Source of the DNA: Salvia splendens
Taxonomy: Eukaryota; Streptophyta; Magnoliopsida; Lamiales; Lamiaceae
Direction of reading: 5' to 3'
DNA: 64,000 nt
Assembly (NCBI RefSeq): GCF_004379255.2
Contig: NC_056034.1
Coordinates: forward strand, 40,096,887 to 40,160,886
The notes under the pieces were generated by a model that saw nothing but the letters and a program-made list of their open reading frames with translations, made no database searches and was not told the origin of the DNA. Below, piece after piece: positions 44,809 to 57,708 of the stretch. The translations under genes and the position numbers were made by a program. Position 1 is the stretch's first letter, and the number at the start of each line of letters is the position of its first letter.

Positions 44809-46640
44809 AAATGTCTCAAGAAGCATCTACAGGAAGCACAACTTCACCTTCTGATGACTCTTCGCCACAGTGTGTCCTGGAGATGTTCCGCATGGTATTG
44901 TTACCTGATAATAATCATAATATAGAAGAGGAAGATACAGCAGATTCTTCTTTTGATTGGAGTGAATGGGATGAAGATGATTTTTACACTTTACCGTGTA
45001 TGGAGGATGAACTTGGCCGTAAAATGATAAAGCCCAAGGGTGAAAAGTAAGTGATCGTATAATATTTTACATTTTTCATATTGTTTTTGAAGTTAATAAC
45101 TATCCATTGATTGCAGGTTGGTTCCTTCCTCCGATGTATCCGACATATGTAATGATGCTTTCAAGAAGATAGTTGACCCGATAGGCCATAAAGATCTTTA
45201 TGATGAATACATGAACATTTATTGGGAAGAGTTTAAGGTAATTGTGCATTTTATATTTGTACCCAATTATGGACTATTAGATTAATTAATACTTTTCTAT
45301 TATTTTGTAGAAATGAGTTAATACGGAGGGTTATGATCAAGACCTTTACAAGAAAGCTTTTATTAAAAAATGTAAAGTTAAGTACCGTGACTACATCAAC
45401 AAATTGAAGAAACGGGGGAAGAAGAAACCGGACTACTTCACGGATGCCTTGTGGAAGGCTTATACTGACGCTTGGAAGACGTATAACGATGCCTTGTGGA
45501 AGACTTACAATGACGCTAGCAAGACGCATGATCCAACTTGTGAGAGGTAAACCAGGGTAGGAGAAGGCCCTTGGCAGACACAGTAACACCTCTGTTTCAT
45601 TTGCCTAACAACTTTGTTTCATTTTCTGAGTTGTTATTGATTATATTTTCTAGATTAATTTGTTCTATTTTTCTTGATTTTTGACTCCTTTTTAATGTTG
45701 TTTTCAACAGAATAACGGGAAGCGCTCTTATTGTTTGAAGGACGACGTTATGGCAAGGGTTGAAGAACTGCGAACTCAAGGGATTTAGAATCCAAATCAT
45801 TATGCTATTTACATGGAACTTTATGGGAAGGCGAAGAAGAGAATTAAGATTTCTAGCACTGGACAGGCAAAGAGCACACACTCCTCATCTGCCACCACCT
45901 CGTCCGCATCTGTGGGCACAACCAACATCGAGCGTATCAAGATTGGTGAGCTCTACGAGCAACAAGCACGAGAAGCTCGATAGCAGGTGTCAAACGAGAT
46001 GAAACTCAAGTTACAGGAGGAATTTGAAAAATTGCTGGCGGAGTATGATAAGCAAAGAGCAGCGTTGGTGTAGGAAATGAAGATTCTAATGGAACTAGGG
46101 GTGAGTCGATACGAGATATCGTATCGAAAACGTTGTATCGTATATCGTATCGAAAATATCGACATGAAAGAATTTCATATCGTTATCGTATCGAAAGTTT
46201 CGATATATCGAGTTTTGATATATCGAACTTTCGATATGGATAATATCAATATCGATATCGTATCGAATACTTGTATATCGAAAATTTTAATTTCAAATAT
46301 GTTTCGATATATACGATATATTCGAATATTCGATATAAAACGATATATCGAAAATATCGATAGATATCGTATATTCGATATAAAACGATATATCGCGATA
46401 TAAGGAAATTCATATCGTTATCATATCGAAAACTTACGATACGGTATCGTTTCGTATCGAAAATTACGAAATATCGAAAATCTGATAATTTTTTGATATT
46501 TTTCAATACGATACGAGCGATATATCATTTTTTCGATATTTTTCCTCAGCCCTAAATGGAACAATGCAATCAAATTACATGACAGAAATAGTCTCCAAGC
46601 ATTCTGAACTCAAATGAATTGTAAAATAATTTTATTTTAT
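44809..46640 (+). pseudogene. Decayed transposase-associated gene, copy A
   Basis: Exons 44809-45046 and 45117-45237 read in phase: an acidic Ser-rich start (MSQEASTGSTTSPSDDSS), then DAFKKIVDP and DEYMNIYWEEFK. The third exon starts at 45311 but meets TGA at its second codon. The remaining parts (YKKAFIKKCK, KKPDYFTDALWKAYTDAWK, later YMELYGKAKKRIKIS and KLQEEFEKLLAEYDKQR) contain further stops. The layout, with a W-x-x-Y-x-D-x-W region and a Gln/Glu-rich coiled C-terminus, resembles the plant Ptta/En/Spm transposase-associated domain, but I am not certain. The tail is interrupted by a hAT-type element. A truncated 120-residue product is conceivable. Confidence 0.55.
46096..46554. mobile_element. 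Non-autonomous hAT-type element with ATCGATA-rich interior
   Basis: A perfect 8-bp duplication AATGGAAC flanks it at 46088-46095 and 46555-46562. Ends are TAGGGGTGAG and, reading inward from the right, TAGGGCTGAG. The 459-bp interior consists largely of ATATCGAAA, TCGATA and CGATATATCG words. No coding capacity. It interrupts the tail of decayed copy A. Confidence 0.9.
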
Positions 46641-46683
46641 TTTTTTAATAACATTTGAATTTTGTTTACTTTTTTATTTGGTA

Positions 46684-46909
46684 CTCTCTTCTTCCTTCTA
46701 TAGTAGAGACGATTCTTTTAAACACGGGATTTAAGAAAATTTGTTTTAAGTGCGTTAAGTAAGGGAGAATAAAGTAGAAATGAAAAAGATAGAGAGATTA
46801 ATAGATAATAAATGTATTGTTTTTTGTAAAAAAAAATGAAATGACTCCATTTACAATAAGACAACCTAAAAAGAAATAGTATAACTTAGCTGCAAAGGGG
46901 CGGAGAGAG
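46684..46909. mobile_element. Stowaway-type MITE
   Basis: Ends CTCTCTTCTTCCTTC and GGGGCGGAGAGAG, with TA on both sides (46682-46683, 46910-46911). Internal AACACGGGATTTAAGAAA is typical of this family. Confidence 0.65.
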
Positions 46910-46911
46910 TA

Positions 46912-47960
46912 CTAGTAATAATTTATAAAAGTAAAAAATTCAAATAATAGTAATTAGAAAATAATACTAATAACTATATTAAAAAAAAGTGCAACAATTC
47001 CCAGCATCGGCATGCTCGGAAACATAACACGGGCCGTGCGATAAACACCTGACATGTGTGTAGGTCACAAGACTCACAACTACATTCAATGATTCAACAT
47101 AACCCACAGAGGGGGTGCTCGGATATAGCACAGAGTATTGTTTGTAAATTACGAGCAGCTAGAGCTGCTCGGATAATTCGAGTACAATGTAGTGCTCGGA
47201 AATGTTCGCATTAAATCCAAAGTACTTGAAAATAATTTCCTTGCTAGTTTTTGCCACAATTCGTCTTGATTTTCCTCTCCAATTTCTCGGTATTTTTCCT
47301 ATACTTTTCTAATAATATCTTTTCTATTTTAATTCCTTACTCTAAATATTTCCATTGTAATTATTTGCATCGCATCAAAAAATATATAAACTTTAGTATT
47401 TGGAAATCTCATAAAACCAAGAAAATAATTCGACGAAAATAGTGAAATACTTAATATGTACTTTTAGTGGTGTTCGGTGTCCTAGATAAAAGAGTACCAA
47501 GATATAATTAAAGATTGAGTTGTGAGATTATTTTCGCCATACAGGATTAGCTATGACTATTTACCGCATTATTATCCATCTAAGATTAAATCTCATGAAC
47601 CAAACATACTACATATTTAATTTCGGGATACAATCTTGCATATCGAACACCCCTACTATGCTATTTTAACTAATCCATTATTTTGACAACAATAATCATT
47701 ATTCGACGGAAGTATCAAAAAGTTGCAACAAACTGAAGACCTCTAATCTAATCCATTATTTTGACATAGGAGTACATTTTAACAAATTGGGCTTTACTTA
47801 AACTTTTTGTTTGATTTAAAGATGCCAATTCATTGGAGGCACACCTCTTATCCCATTTCAGTATTAATTCTTTTAAAGGTGTGATTTTCATACAGATTTG
47901 ACATGAAAAAAAAAAAACAAAAAACAAGTGCCACCGTGTGCGTATTAGTGCCTGTGTGCA
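46912..47960. other. Intergenic spacer
   Basis: GCTCGGA words recur at 47017-47200 (CATGCTCGGAAA, GTGCTCGGATA, GCTGCTCGGATA, AGTGCTCGGAAA) without a clear unit. No gene. Confidence 0.4.
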
Positions 47961-49343
47961 TTTCTTCGACTTTTCAGACTCAAAACTTAGCTCCATGACC
48001 ATTTTCTGAATCCTCTTGATGTCTTCTGTGCATTTCTGCATCTCCTTTTCGGCTGCTTGCTTTATGTTTTCTGCTTCTATTTTCATCGCAGCCTCTTCTT
48101 CCTCGAGCTTCCTCCTCAAGGAATCAATTTTATTTTGAGCTTTTGTTTTCTCCTTCTCCTCCTGCTTCCACAAAGCCTGAAATGGTAGAAAAGTAAAAAC
48201 TTGCGTACATCAATCCCAGGTTATGATTTATTAATGTGAACACAAACACAAAGACATAAGAATGTGCGTGGGGGTGCATGCGTGTGCGTAGTTTGGAAAC
48301 TGAACTTATTCTAATTCCATCAGGGGCAAGATGTTTATACACTGCTAAACTAATTGATACAGAAAAAAAAAAACAATTTATGCCATACCTTGAACTGAAC
48401 CTTGCGGCCTCTAGCCTTTTCTAGTCGATTGTTGAGTGCAGTTATCTGGTGTTTGAGATCCGTGAGTTGGTCTTGGATGATGGCCTTGTCTGCATCCAAT
48501 GACTGCATTTTCCGTAGGGTCTCCTGCTCTCTTTCCGTAGCGGAATGCAGGTTAGTGGCCACCCTCATCGCGCGCATCTTAGCGGCTTCCATATCATTCA
48601 TCAACAGATCATGCTCCTCCTCAATGCGAGCGACAGTGCAGTTAGCCACCTGAATCTGACCCGTAGCATTGGTCATGGCGTACTCCAATTCCGACAGCTG
48701 CTTTATGGTACTATCCACCAAAGCATGTTTTACCTTCTTCAATTTCTCCAACTCTGCCCGGGCCTTCCCAAGCCTCTGTGCAGCATGCATGACCTTCTCG
48801 TTAGCCCACTCAGTCCATCCTTGGAGCTCCTTCTCGATCTTGCACTTGTGGGGGACTAGTATCCGAATGGCTTCATCTTTAATATCTTCAACGATGTACT
48901 CCTGTAGAGTTTCGTCGAACCGGATTGAAGAGTAATAATCCTTAGCATCAGGAGTATCAGAAACATCGGCTCCGCCCTTCAAACCACCATCGGGAGGCCT
49001 AACCTCTCGAAGCACAAATCATCTTCAGTAGTGTATAGTCTACTAGGCTCTGCAACCTCTCAAATACAGGAAACTTCATTGCAATACTCATCTCCTTTTC
49101 TCTCTTTAGTGTAGTCAAAGCACTGTCGACAACATTGAATACAGTGTCTTTACTACCATTGAACAGGCTGCTATATAAAATGGCCGTCTCTGCAACTTCT
49201 TTAGTGTACCCACTTTCAACAATCTTCTTCAGTGCACTGCACAATGTTGCACTTAAATTTTTGGTCAATAGTTCTTCAATATGAGAGGCCACAGGATTAT
49301 CCCAATCGGACCCCTGTAGTTCTTCTTTGTCCTGATCCTTCAT
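47961..49343 (-). pseudogene. Truncated RF298/MIP1-type E3 ubiquitin ligase copy
   Basis: The first 345 nt (49343-48999) encode a region typical of RF298/RF4/MIP1 proteins: DWDNPVASHIEELLTKNLSA, then LFNGSKDTVFNVVDSALTTL and SLVDYTLLKMIC. A frame change at about 49018 (probably two bases lost) separates it from LREVRPP. About 200 residues of coiled coil follow (KELQGWTEWANEKVMHAAQR, IEEEHDLLMNDMEAAKM), an intron lies at about 48180-48389, and a second coiled-coil exon (WKQEEKEKTKAQNKI) ends near 47961. The middle of the normal protein and the whole C-terminal RING are missing, so it could not act as a ligase. The retained intron shows it is a DNA-level duplicate, not a processed copy. Confidence 0.82.
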
Positions 49344-49776
49344 AACTCCATTATGGAACCCAATTAATTTGTGAAATCGGATACAAAATTCCTTCTATTT
49401 CTACCCTTCTCTTTAACCAAAAGAGCTGAGACTCCGCCACTGCACAGATTCACTACCACTTCAATTTTGACTCGTGCGGCTTACTCGCACGACAACATCC
49501 GTCAGGTCCAACACCTTCAGTTTCCTGCTGTGAATGGTCAATATAATAACAGTAATAGGGGCATATGACAAATACTTATAAGAAAGTTTATTGTAAAAAC
49601 AAGGTATTCTATTTAATCTAGGAAGCAAATTCCTATCTATCTTGATCAATATAGAAAATATTATGGAAAAAACCACCATTAAATCCAGGTCAGATTTAGC
49701 AATAAATGATGAATTGAACATGCCAGTAAACTGAACCTATTCAAATTTATTCTGAATTACAATAACTGGAGTTGGA
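49344..49776. other. Intergenic spacer
   Basis: Between the RF298-type pseudogene and the start of duplicated copy B. No gene. Confidence 0.4.
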
Positions 49777-50998
49777 AGTGTAGATTAGATAAATGCGAGA
49801 TTGACAGCTTGTTGTTTGAGGTGTTTCTGCTCGGGAAAGAGTAGAGGAATGTTGATAGGTATTCTTATTTTGGATCGATATTCTTCTTGCATTTGTTGAG
49901 GGAAGATGACAACTTTGTTCAATTAGAGAAGCGGACATGTAAAATTGCATTTTAAGCGAGTTTTGGAGTCTTGACTCAACTGATCTTGCACTTCTGGGAA
50001 TTTGTTGATTTTCCTTTAGTGTTCATTCTGTGGCACATCACCTCAAAGTTACTAACTATGTATTGATTGCAGGTTGCATCCTTTCTCCGATGCATCCGAG
50101 ATATGTAATGATGCTTTCAAGAAGATAGTTGACCCTCCGTCTTTCTGATGAATACATGAACATTTATTGGGAAGAGTTTAAGGTAATTGTGCAGTTTATA
50201 TTCTTACCCAATTATTTTAGATTAATTTATTTTTTATTACTCCATTTTGAAGAAAAAAGCTAATACAGGGAGTTATGATCAAGACCGCTACAAGAAAGCT
50301 TTTGTTAAGAAATGTAAAGGTAGATACTTTAAGTACATCAACAATTTGAAACGGAGGAAGAAGAAACCGGCCTACTTCACAAATGTCATGTGGAAGGCTT
50401 ACACTGACGCCTGGAAGATGCTCGAGGCTGCTGCCGGGTGCTCGGAAAATTGTGAACAGAAGCAGGAGAAGGCCCACAGCTCACGTAGTGACGACTCTGT
50501 TTCATATGCCGGGACAACAGAAACAATGGTTAAAATTATATTTTCATACATTAATTCATTTTATTTTGGATGCTTTTTTACTCCTTTTTAATGTTGTTTT
50601 CAGTCTTAGAAGTGTGATGGGAAGCGTCCTGCATATTTCGATCTCCCTGACATGACCTGCAAGCGAGCGAAAAAAAATTCACTGGAGATATGTCCGAATT
50701 GTACGGTGATGGCCGCACAAATTCGAGTAATTTCATTTAAAATTTGATTGCTAATATAATTTTGTTTAATTTTAGTTTGAACTATGTAACACTATGCATT
50801 TGTTGGAAGGATATGGTAAGTGCTGGATTACTACAGATTCCTGGGATAGAGAACGCATCTGATATTACCTCGTCCGCATCTGTGGGCCCTGTCGACAATG
50901 ACTCCCCCGCATCTGTTGGCCCCGCAGACATTGACCCTATCACATACAATGAAATGCCATCACTGTCGTGTACCGAGTTAGAAAGCGAGGCTACATAG
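49777..50998 (+). pseudogene. Decayed transposase-associated gene, copy B
   Basis: A direct duplicate of copy A's locus: 49777-50040 matches 44238-44560 (intron), and exons matching 45117-45237 and 45311 onward follow. The first coding exon of copy A has no counterpart. The exon with DAFKKIVDP carries a small deletion and ends in PPSF-stop, while the next exon (from 50253) is open and better preserved than in A (NTGSYDQDRYKKAFVKKCK, KKPAYFTNVMWKAYTDAWKM, HSSRSDDSVSYAG). A final frame around 50810-50998 has a duplicated TSSASVGPVDNDS / PASVGPADIDP. Non-functional as it stands. Confidence 0.55.
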
Positions 50999-51581
50999 CA
51001 TTACATTACAAACTATGGGCATCTACCGTTGTGGACTTGTGGCAGTGACGCTGCCTATGGGTATCGAATGAGATCTGAGGATGCAGGCACTGAAACCTTT
51101 CATTGGTGGGGTGAAGCTAAAACACGAAGGACCATGTGAAGACGAGAATGATAAGCAAAATGACTACATAACACGAAGGATGCCGGCAGCACTACAACGA
51201 CATTACTTTTCATTTTCTTATCGCTTCTTTTCGTCTCCCTTGCTCACTGTCTAATTCTATCTCGTCCCTCTTGCTCTACATTTTGTCGTGGATATATTAG
51301 ACAATGGGATGTGGATTAATAGATTATGAATATGAATATGAATATTTCATGTATGAAAATTATCATTTATATGAGCCTGAGCATTTATTCAGTTCAAACT
51401 CTATTTGCAAAAACAGATCTAGTTGTACGAATAGCATGGCATTTATGTTAAGATTATATTATACTATAAAAGGAACCATAGATGGTAAAAAAGCTGGTTA
51501 GCAAAAACACAATCAGAATATTACACGAGAAAAGCAAGTGTGGTCTAATTTATAGCTAATGTGAAACATAATCCAAATTGC
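50999..51581. other. Intergenic spacer
   Basis: Includes the 3' flank of the choline-transporter-like gene. TATGAATATGAATATGAATA at about 51326 is a short hexanucleotide repeat. No gene. Confidence 0.4.
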
Positions 51582-54500
51582 TCATTGCATCAGTCTCTGC
51601 ATCTCATTTTCGTCGTTGAGGGTTTCAATAAGCAAGGGAGGAGCGTATTGAGCAGTTCCTTGGTGTTCATCCGAGTCCTGACAGAACGAAAGGATTATCG
51701 TATCAATAGACATCTCCACCACTCCGAAGAAGAGAGTAGCCACTATGTAACCGAACCCCCAGCAAACCTGTATAACCAACTTCATCAGTCACCTTGCTTC
51801 ACTTTCTATTAATCTCTCAGAAAATGTGACAGAAAGAGAGAGAGAGTGTATACCAGTACAGGAAACAGAGGCGACGTGATCTTGTTGTGTGAAGATTTGT
51901 ATTTGTGTGTGTCCAGCATGAGAAAAGCAAATAGTGCACTGGTAAGGCTTACGCAGAGCTTCCCAAGGAAGAGAATAACGTCTCCTATCACGTTCACTTT
52001 CCCAATCCGAAGAATGTTACTCATTATCAACTCTGTTGCAATCTCCGAAGATTTGACAAAACCTTTACCTGTTATAGCAATCTGGAGAAAGGAACATATG
52101 AGAGACCTGCATATTTATCTTAATCTGAACCTCAACAAAATAAAATGAAATAAACATAAGCGGACTACAAACGTCTCAGGTCTCAACACCTTAAGACGTA
52201 AGGATTTTCCACTTTGAGCTTCAATGTAGCCAAAACGTCTTCACATTTTACGCAGTTAATCAGGAGACACTAATTATAGATACACCTTATCAATAGATCA
52301 ATAGTGACATTTTAGCACCAGGTAGTTGATCAAATTGGATCTCCATATTATAGAGTCTAAAAGTATGCAAAAAACAAGTGCACGTCAACTAATTCTCAGT
52401 AAATTCATAAACTTGACAAACCCAAAACTCTCCAACCTACCATAATGTAAGCATTGTGGTTCACGGATTTGATGATGCATCCAATAAGCCTCAGGCAGCC
52501 TTGTGAAGTGTGATACATCACCTTCCCAATCCAGCTTCCAGGCATGGAATTAACATGCTTAAGCTTACGACGAAGAGCTTCAAGTATAAAACGTACTGAT
52601 TCAACGGAAGACACGATCAGAGAACCAAGAGCAACTGATCCTAGACTGTATCGTGCAAGCCGCTTCATTGAAGCAAAAACAGGAAGGAACGGGATCTCAG
52701 GCTGCATATAGAGAGGAAAGGACGATCCGTCATGGGAAAATCTAAACAAATATATTATACTATGAATTAACTATCAAAATTACAATTTCAGAAGTAACTA
52801 GCAGATGAGTGACTTAGAAACACGTGAAAAACAAGTACTACTATACTAAAAATTTAAATACACTTTATAAGAATGAGTATCTAGTGAAGAAAACATTTAT
52901 GGCATCTAAAGTTAACAAAAAAGTCTTTTCATTCATTCATAAATGATTGTAAAAGAATTCAACTGGGTGAAACATTTAAACTAATTGATCACTGTCCATT
53001 GCAATCGTATTTGGAAAAATTACATGCAAGTAAGCAAGGATAACCCCAGGACTCACTTAGATCATACTAATAGTATCCTACAGACCAATTTTTCCTTCAA
53101 TGGGAAGTTGACCATGTGATGCAACATCTTATGATGAGTAAGAAAGATGAGACAAGAAATGAAACATGTCCACTACACAATCAGCTTAAAGAAATAGCTC
53201 TAAGTGAATCCCAACTAACAATGCAATCTCTTGAAGTTGAACATAACAAAGCCTCTTGACGTACAAATAGACTTTCTAAGAGGCTATTCTTTTCAAATCA
53301 CATGGAACGACTATCATACTTATGGCAATGTTAAAACTAGGAGAGTATAATTTCTGAAGGTGTTCTTTAATAATATTGAAGTTTCTTCCAGTGTCTTACC
53401 GAAGTTGCTCCTCGAGCCCAATAATATGAAGCGACTGAACCAGCAACCACAGTTGATGAGCATGCCATGAAAAATTGGGTGGCCCAATAGCAACCAAATA
53501 GGTGAAAAAGGATTGCAGCAGCAATATGAGAAGTGTAATGAATGCTATAGCCACAGCAACTATTACAGCTAAGCCTCTTTTCTTTGAGATTATAAGCACA
53601 GCAGTTAGCACCACAATCATTTTGTAGTACACTTCCGGAACTAAAAAGATGAAGGGCGGCTGACAACCAGAACATATAGAAAATAGCTAGCACGGCATAC
53701 GGTATAACTGGGAAAATTATCAATGCCTGGACTTCTCCAATGACCTTAGCAGCAACCTAAATTTACAATTGAACAAGTTAGGACAATAAGATCTGATAAG
53801 CAAGTACAAAGGGCCAACAGCAGAAACATATACAACAACTTCATCATAGTTTCAGTTTCAGGGTACTCATTATTAAGAGGCAAAACAATTATACCCTTAG
53901 CTTGTATAAAAAGAATTAGCTAAACATAGCAGTGCATAAAAATTCAATTAAGCCTTGTAAGACTTAGACGGATAACATCTTCGTATATATAAATGCAGGA
54001 AATGGAGAAAGTTCACTTTTCATGGTCCATTTCTTCAAGCAAACTAAGATCCACCCTTAATAAGAAAAGAGGGTACATGTTTAAGTGATCAATTAAGACC
54101 ATGAATATTTTTTCTAGTCCTGTCAATTTGTTTAGTATCTTTTGAAATCAAGTGTTCTATGATCTCATAAGAGGACTGACAAAATAATAAACAACTTAAG
54201 CCTCTTTCACATATTAAAGTAAAACTTAACATTTTAGCTCTACAATTCACATTGGCATTACAATATATTAGTCTGTTTTAGACAAGTCTCTACATGGGCC
54301 CAAGCACAATGTAGCAAGAATCTGTGGTCTAGGTTACGTATGGTGCCTTTCAGTTGACAAATAGCAGAAAATATGTTAGCAATAGGGAACTCAGAATGCT
54401 CCACTAGTAGACTAAGCATAACTTTTCAACAATAATTCCATTAATATTACAGAAGTTCACATAACTTGCCTTCAAAACAGATGTTGCCATAAGGATACGG

Positions 54501-57500
54501 CGGACAATAGCAATGGAGGAGAGAAAAGCGACAATCATCAAAACAGTCATGAAAAAAGCAGCTGCATGGAGATGATTCACCTCCTGAAAACATATAAACG
54601 CAAACGCATATTGATGTGTATGTAATGATTAAAATAATAGGGTCGAGCTAGGTAATGAAGAAATAGAGATTCAGAATCGGCAGGAAAGCATCTTGCTGTG
54701 AAGGTTTGAAGAGATTTTACTGAATGCAGAAACTCCAAGTTGAAAATTTGAAATCCAAACTTTACGTAAGACATCAAGAGTATAAGTCCTACCCTTGCTG
54801 ACACGCGATAATATGGGTCGTGCTCACCAATGATCGGAGAGATGGCATCATTTCCAATCCATCCAGCTGAAGAGCAATAGAACAAGCACGAAGAGGAAAG
54901 TCATTACAAAACAAAAATAAATTGAACTAGTTCTTAATTTCAACAAAGAAGGAAAAACACTTGAACCAACAAATATGTTATTTCAAATTTCAACTGGTAA
55001 TGGTAACTAGGTAAGCAAGAGATGCTAGTCAACACCAAGGTAGACGATAACATGAAACAGAAAACAAAATACTCAGAAAACATACAATATAAAATCCTGA
55101 AGGCTAAATGATTTTGTTGGTTTTGGCCCTATACATTATTAATGAAAGGTGCGAAAACTATACTAGATCTTTGAACAATAGTATTTCAGCACATTGCAAT
55201 CTTAGTTTTTTTTTTAGTATTCTCAATTCTGTCTTAAGTAAAGGCTGGTTTGAAGGCACTTAGGGCTTTTTCCAAAAACTATAGTCAGTGTAGTAGAATT
55301 TCGGTGATAAATCCTAAATCTGGTTGAAACAAATATTGCTAGTTCTGAAATAAATTGATTGTGTTAAGCAACCAGTTACATAGAAGTTGCCCTAGTTGTA
55401 TCTTATCTTTAAATGGAAATAGAGAGAAGATGACAGCTGAACTCATTTTTCTCTCAGTAGATTTCAATTGTGTGCATGCTTAGGTTCTTAGCTTATCAAA
55501 TTTCATTACCTGAATAATGTTTCCTAAATCATTGATGAAGCACCTCCATCACTTACTCACTCTAATACTCTATTCGTAAGTGTATGTAGAAACTAGTAGG
55601 GGATCTTACCTATAGGACATGCTACCTTATACGCTCACTATTTACACCAATAGGAGTGAGTATATCGGCTGTTATAGTTAATACTTAATATCATATATCT
55701 ATTAGTACTGAAAACTAATATAGTAACATGCAGAAGTTAATATGGCAAACTATATTTTCCTAGGTTCAGCCTTAACTAATCAAACATATGTGGCAGTTAC
55801 CTGATCTAATTATTCAAATATAGGTTAGGAAAAGCTAAAACAGAAGTTTGCCTTGTCAAAGCAGTGTCAACAGATAGTATCCAAACCTTTCAAATAGTAA
55901 AACATTGTCACAGATACCATGAGGACATTGAAAACAATGACAGTGACCCACGGCATCCCAGCAACGAAATGACGGATCATTAAAAGCCATATGATTGATA
56001 GAAACAAAGGCAGCAATCCTCCGCAAACAAGAAGTACGGGCCAAGCTTTTCCGACATCAGCTACATATCTCTGTAGATGGACAGAGTAGCGATACCTTGT
56101 AAGTAGAGAATAAAACAGCAGTAGTAGTACAACCAATAGAATCCATACAAATCACAGAATGTTTAGTGCCCAACAATCTTGAAACCATCAATTGTATGTT
56201 TAGTGCCCAACAATCTTGAAACCATCAATTTTTCATATGCACTTGAAGATAGTAATAAGATTAAGTATTGCATAACTTGTTTCAAAGAGAGCATATCTTG
56301 AAGCATGAAAGTAGAAAAATTCGCCTAACCTTTAGTACTGATGACCGGGAATTAACTGATTTGTGGATAGATTTATCAATTGCGATATCCTCTATAACTT
56401 TCACTCCGCCCATCTGTTCCCAGTGAGTCAAGGATACATTTGATGCCCTAGCAATGAACTGGCAGGTCCAGTAAACTGACAACAGAACACAAAGACTTGT
56501 ATTTTAAAATTAACTTTTATAAAGAAAATAAGAAAAATTATTATTTAATCAACTAGGATTGTCTTAAACAAAAGGTTAATAGTTGTAGAGTTTTACCATT
56601 GACACTAGGAAATATAACAGGATAGCAGGGACCCTGAAGCTGAAGAGAAGTGTTCCTGAGCTCAGGGGTCAAGTCCGCAAAATAATCATAGTTTCTATCA
56701 ATCCAATCATCCAGTGAAATACGGATATCTCCCTCAGGATAATCACAGACCCAATTGAGGGAGTCTTCAGATGGGATAGGACAGTCCATCAAGCAAATAC
56801 TCCGAGCATTGGAGAGCTGGAATTTACTGTTCTTCACACCAGTTTCATAAACCTGATTGGGATTTGACCAATATCTGAGTTCCAATTCACGCAGATCCCG
56901 ATCACCATGTCTATCGCCACAAACATTCCCTTTATAGTCCAGCCCATAGTTTAGCCTGCCACAACAATATAATTATGTACCATAAGAAGGAACAGAAAGC
57001 AATGCATAAAAACGTAAGGAACCATGATGAACAAGCAAGCAGAAAAACTACAAAATGATACAGTTATTTATGTTCAAACACAAAAAATAACTTATTCTTT
57101 CTTCTTCGGGTATTTGGTTCCTTATAGCTGTAAAATCTTGACGATATTAGTCAGAAGGTGCACATACTGAAACTCTTCAAAAAAATAAGAAAAACTGTAT
57201 TTCCGGGGCAATCCAAATTTTGGAAAGTTCAAGATACAATTTTTCCGAAAAAACAGCTTGTGACACAGTAAACGGGAAATGCCAAATTTCTGTCTCCACC
57301 ACTATCCAGCATACCGATATTAGCATGCAAAGACTATGATATGAAGAAATACAGTAGTCATGCCATGAAAAGCCCAAATGTAGAGAAGGGCAAATATAAC
57401 ATCATTGAGTTAGATTGGCTAAAGAAACAGATCAGGATTGCACAAAAAGGTAACTCGTGAAGAAAATGTCAGGCAAAAGGAAGCAGTTTTTCAGTACTGG

Positions 57501-57708
57501 TTAATTACCTCAATGGGTTTCCTTGGTTGAAAGCGAAGCTGGAGTTAACAATCATTGCAATCCAAAAGGCAATGAAGATGACAAGAAACACCAAATCTCT
57601 GCATTTCCTGTTGTGTTTTATGATATCATTGTTTCCACTCCCCATTTCACCATTAGAATCACTAGATGATGGATACTTCCCTATCACTGGCCCCAATGGC
57701 CCTCTCAT
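51582..57708 (-). CDS. Choline-transporter-like protein (CTL/SLC44 family)
   Basis: Multi-pass membrane protein. The best-studied plant relative, CTL1/CHER1 of Arabidopsis, controls choline distribution, membrane trafficking and sieve-plate formation; this is a different paralogue, recalling At5g13760. Ten exons: 57509-57708, 56597-56955, 56330-56475, 55887-56070, 54793-54866, 54470-54583, 53400-53756, 52441-52701, 51854-52081 and 51582-51767. The sum is 2109 nt (702 residues), all in phase. The first helix is FLVIFIAFWIAMIVNSSF. A large Cys-containing outer loop (SICLMDCPIPSEDS, CQFIARASNVS) and about nine further helices follow. The SLC44 core holds FFMACSSTVVAGSVASYYWA, SLIVSSVESVRFILEALRRK and FLMLDTHKY. 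The intron after exon 6 has a GC donor. Substrate not provable from sequence. Confidence 0.95.

Noticed and set aside
51186..51200. CACTACAAC near the end of the duplicated copy B, a possible CACTA-transposon end
   Set aside because: It does not continue as the usual CACTACAAGAAA terminus and no inverse partner or 3-bp duplication was found.
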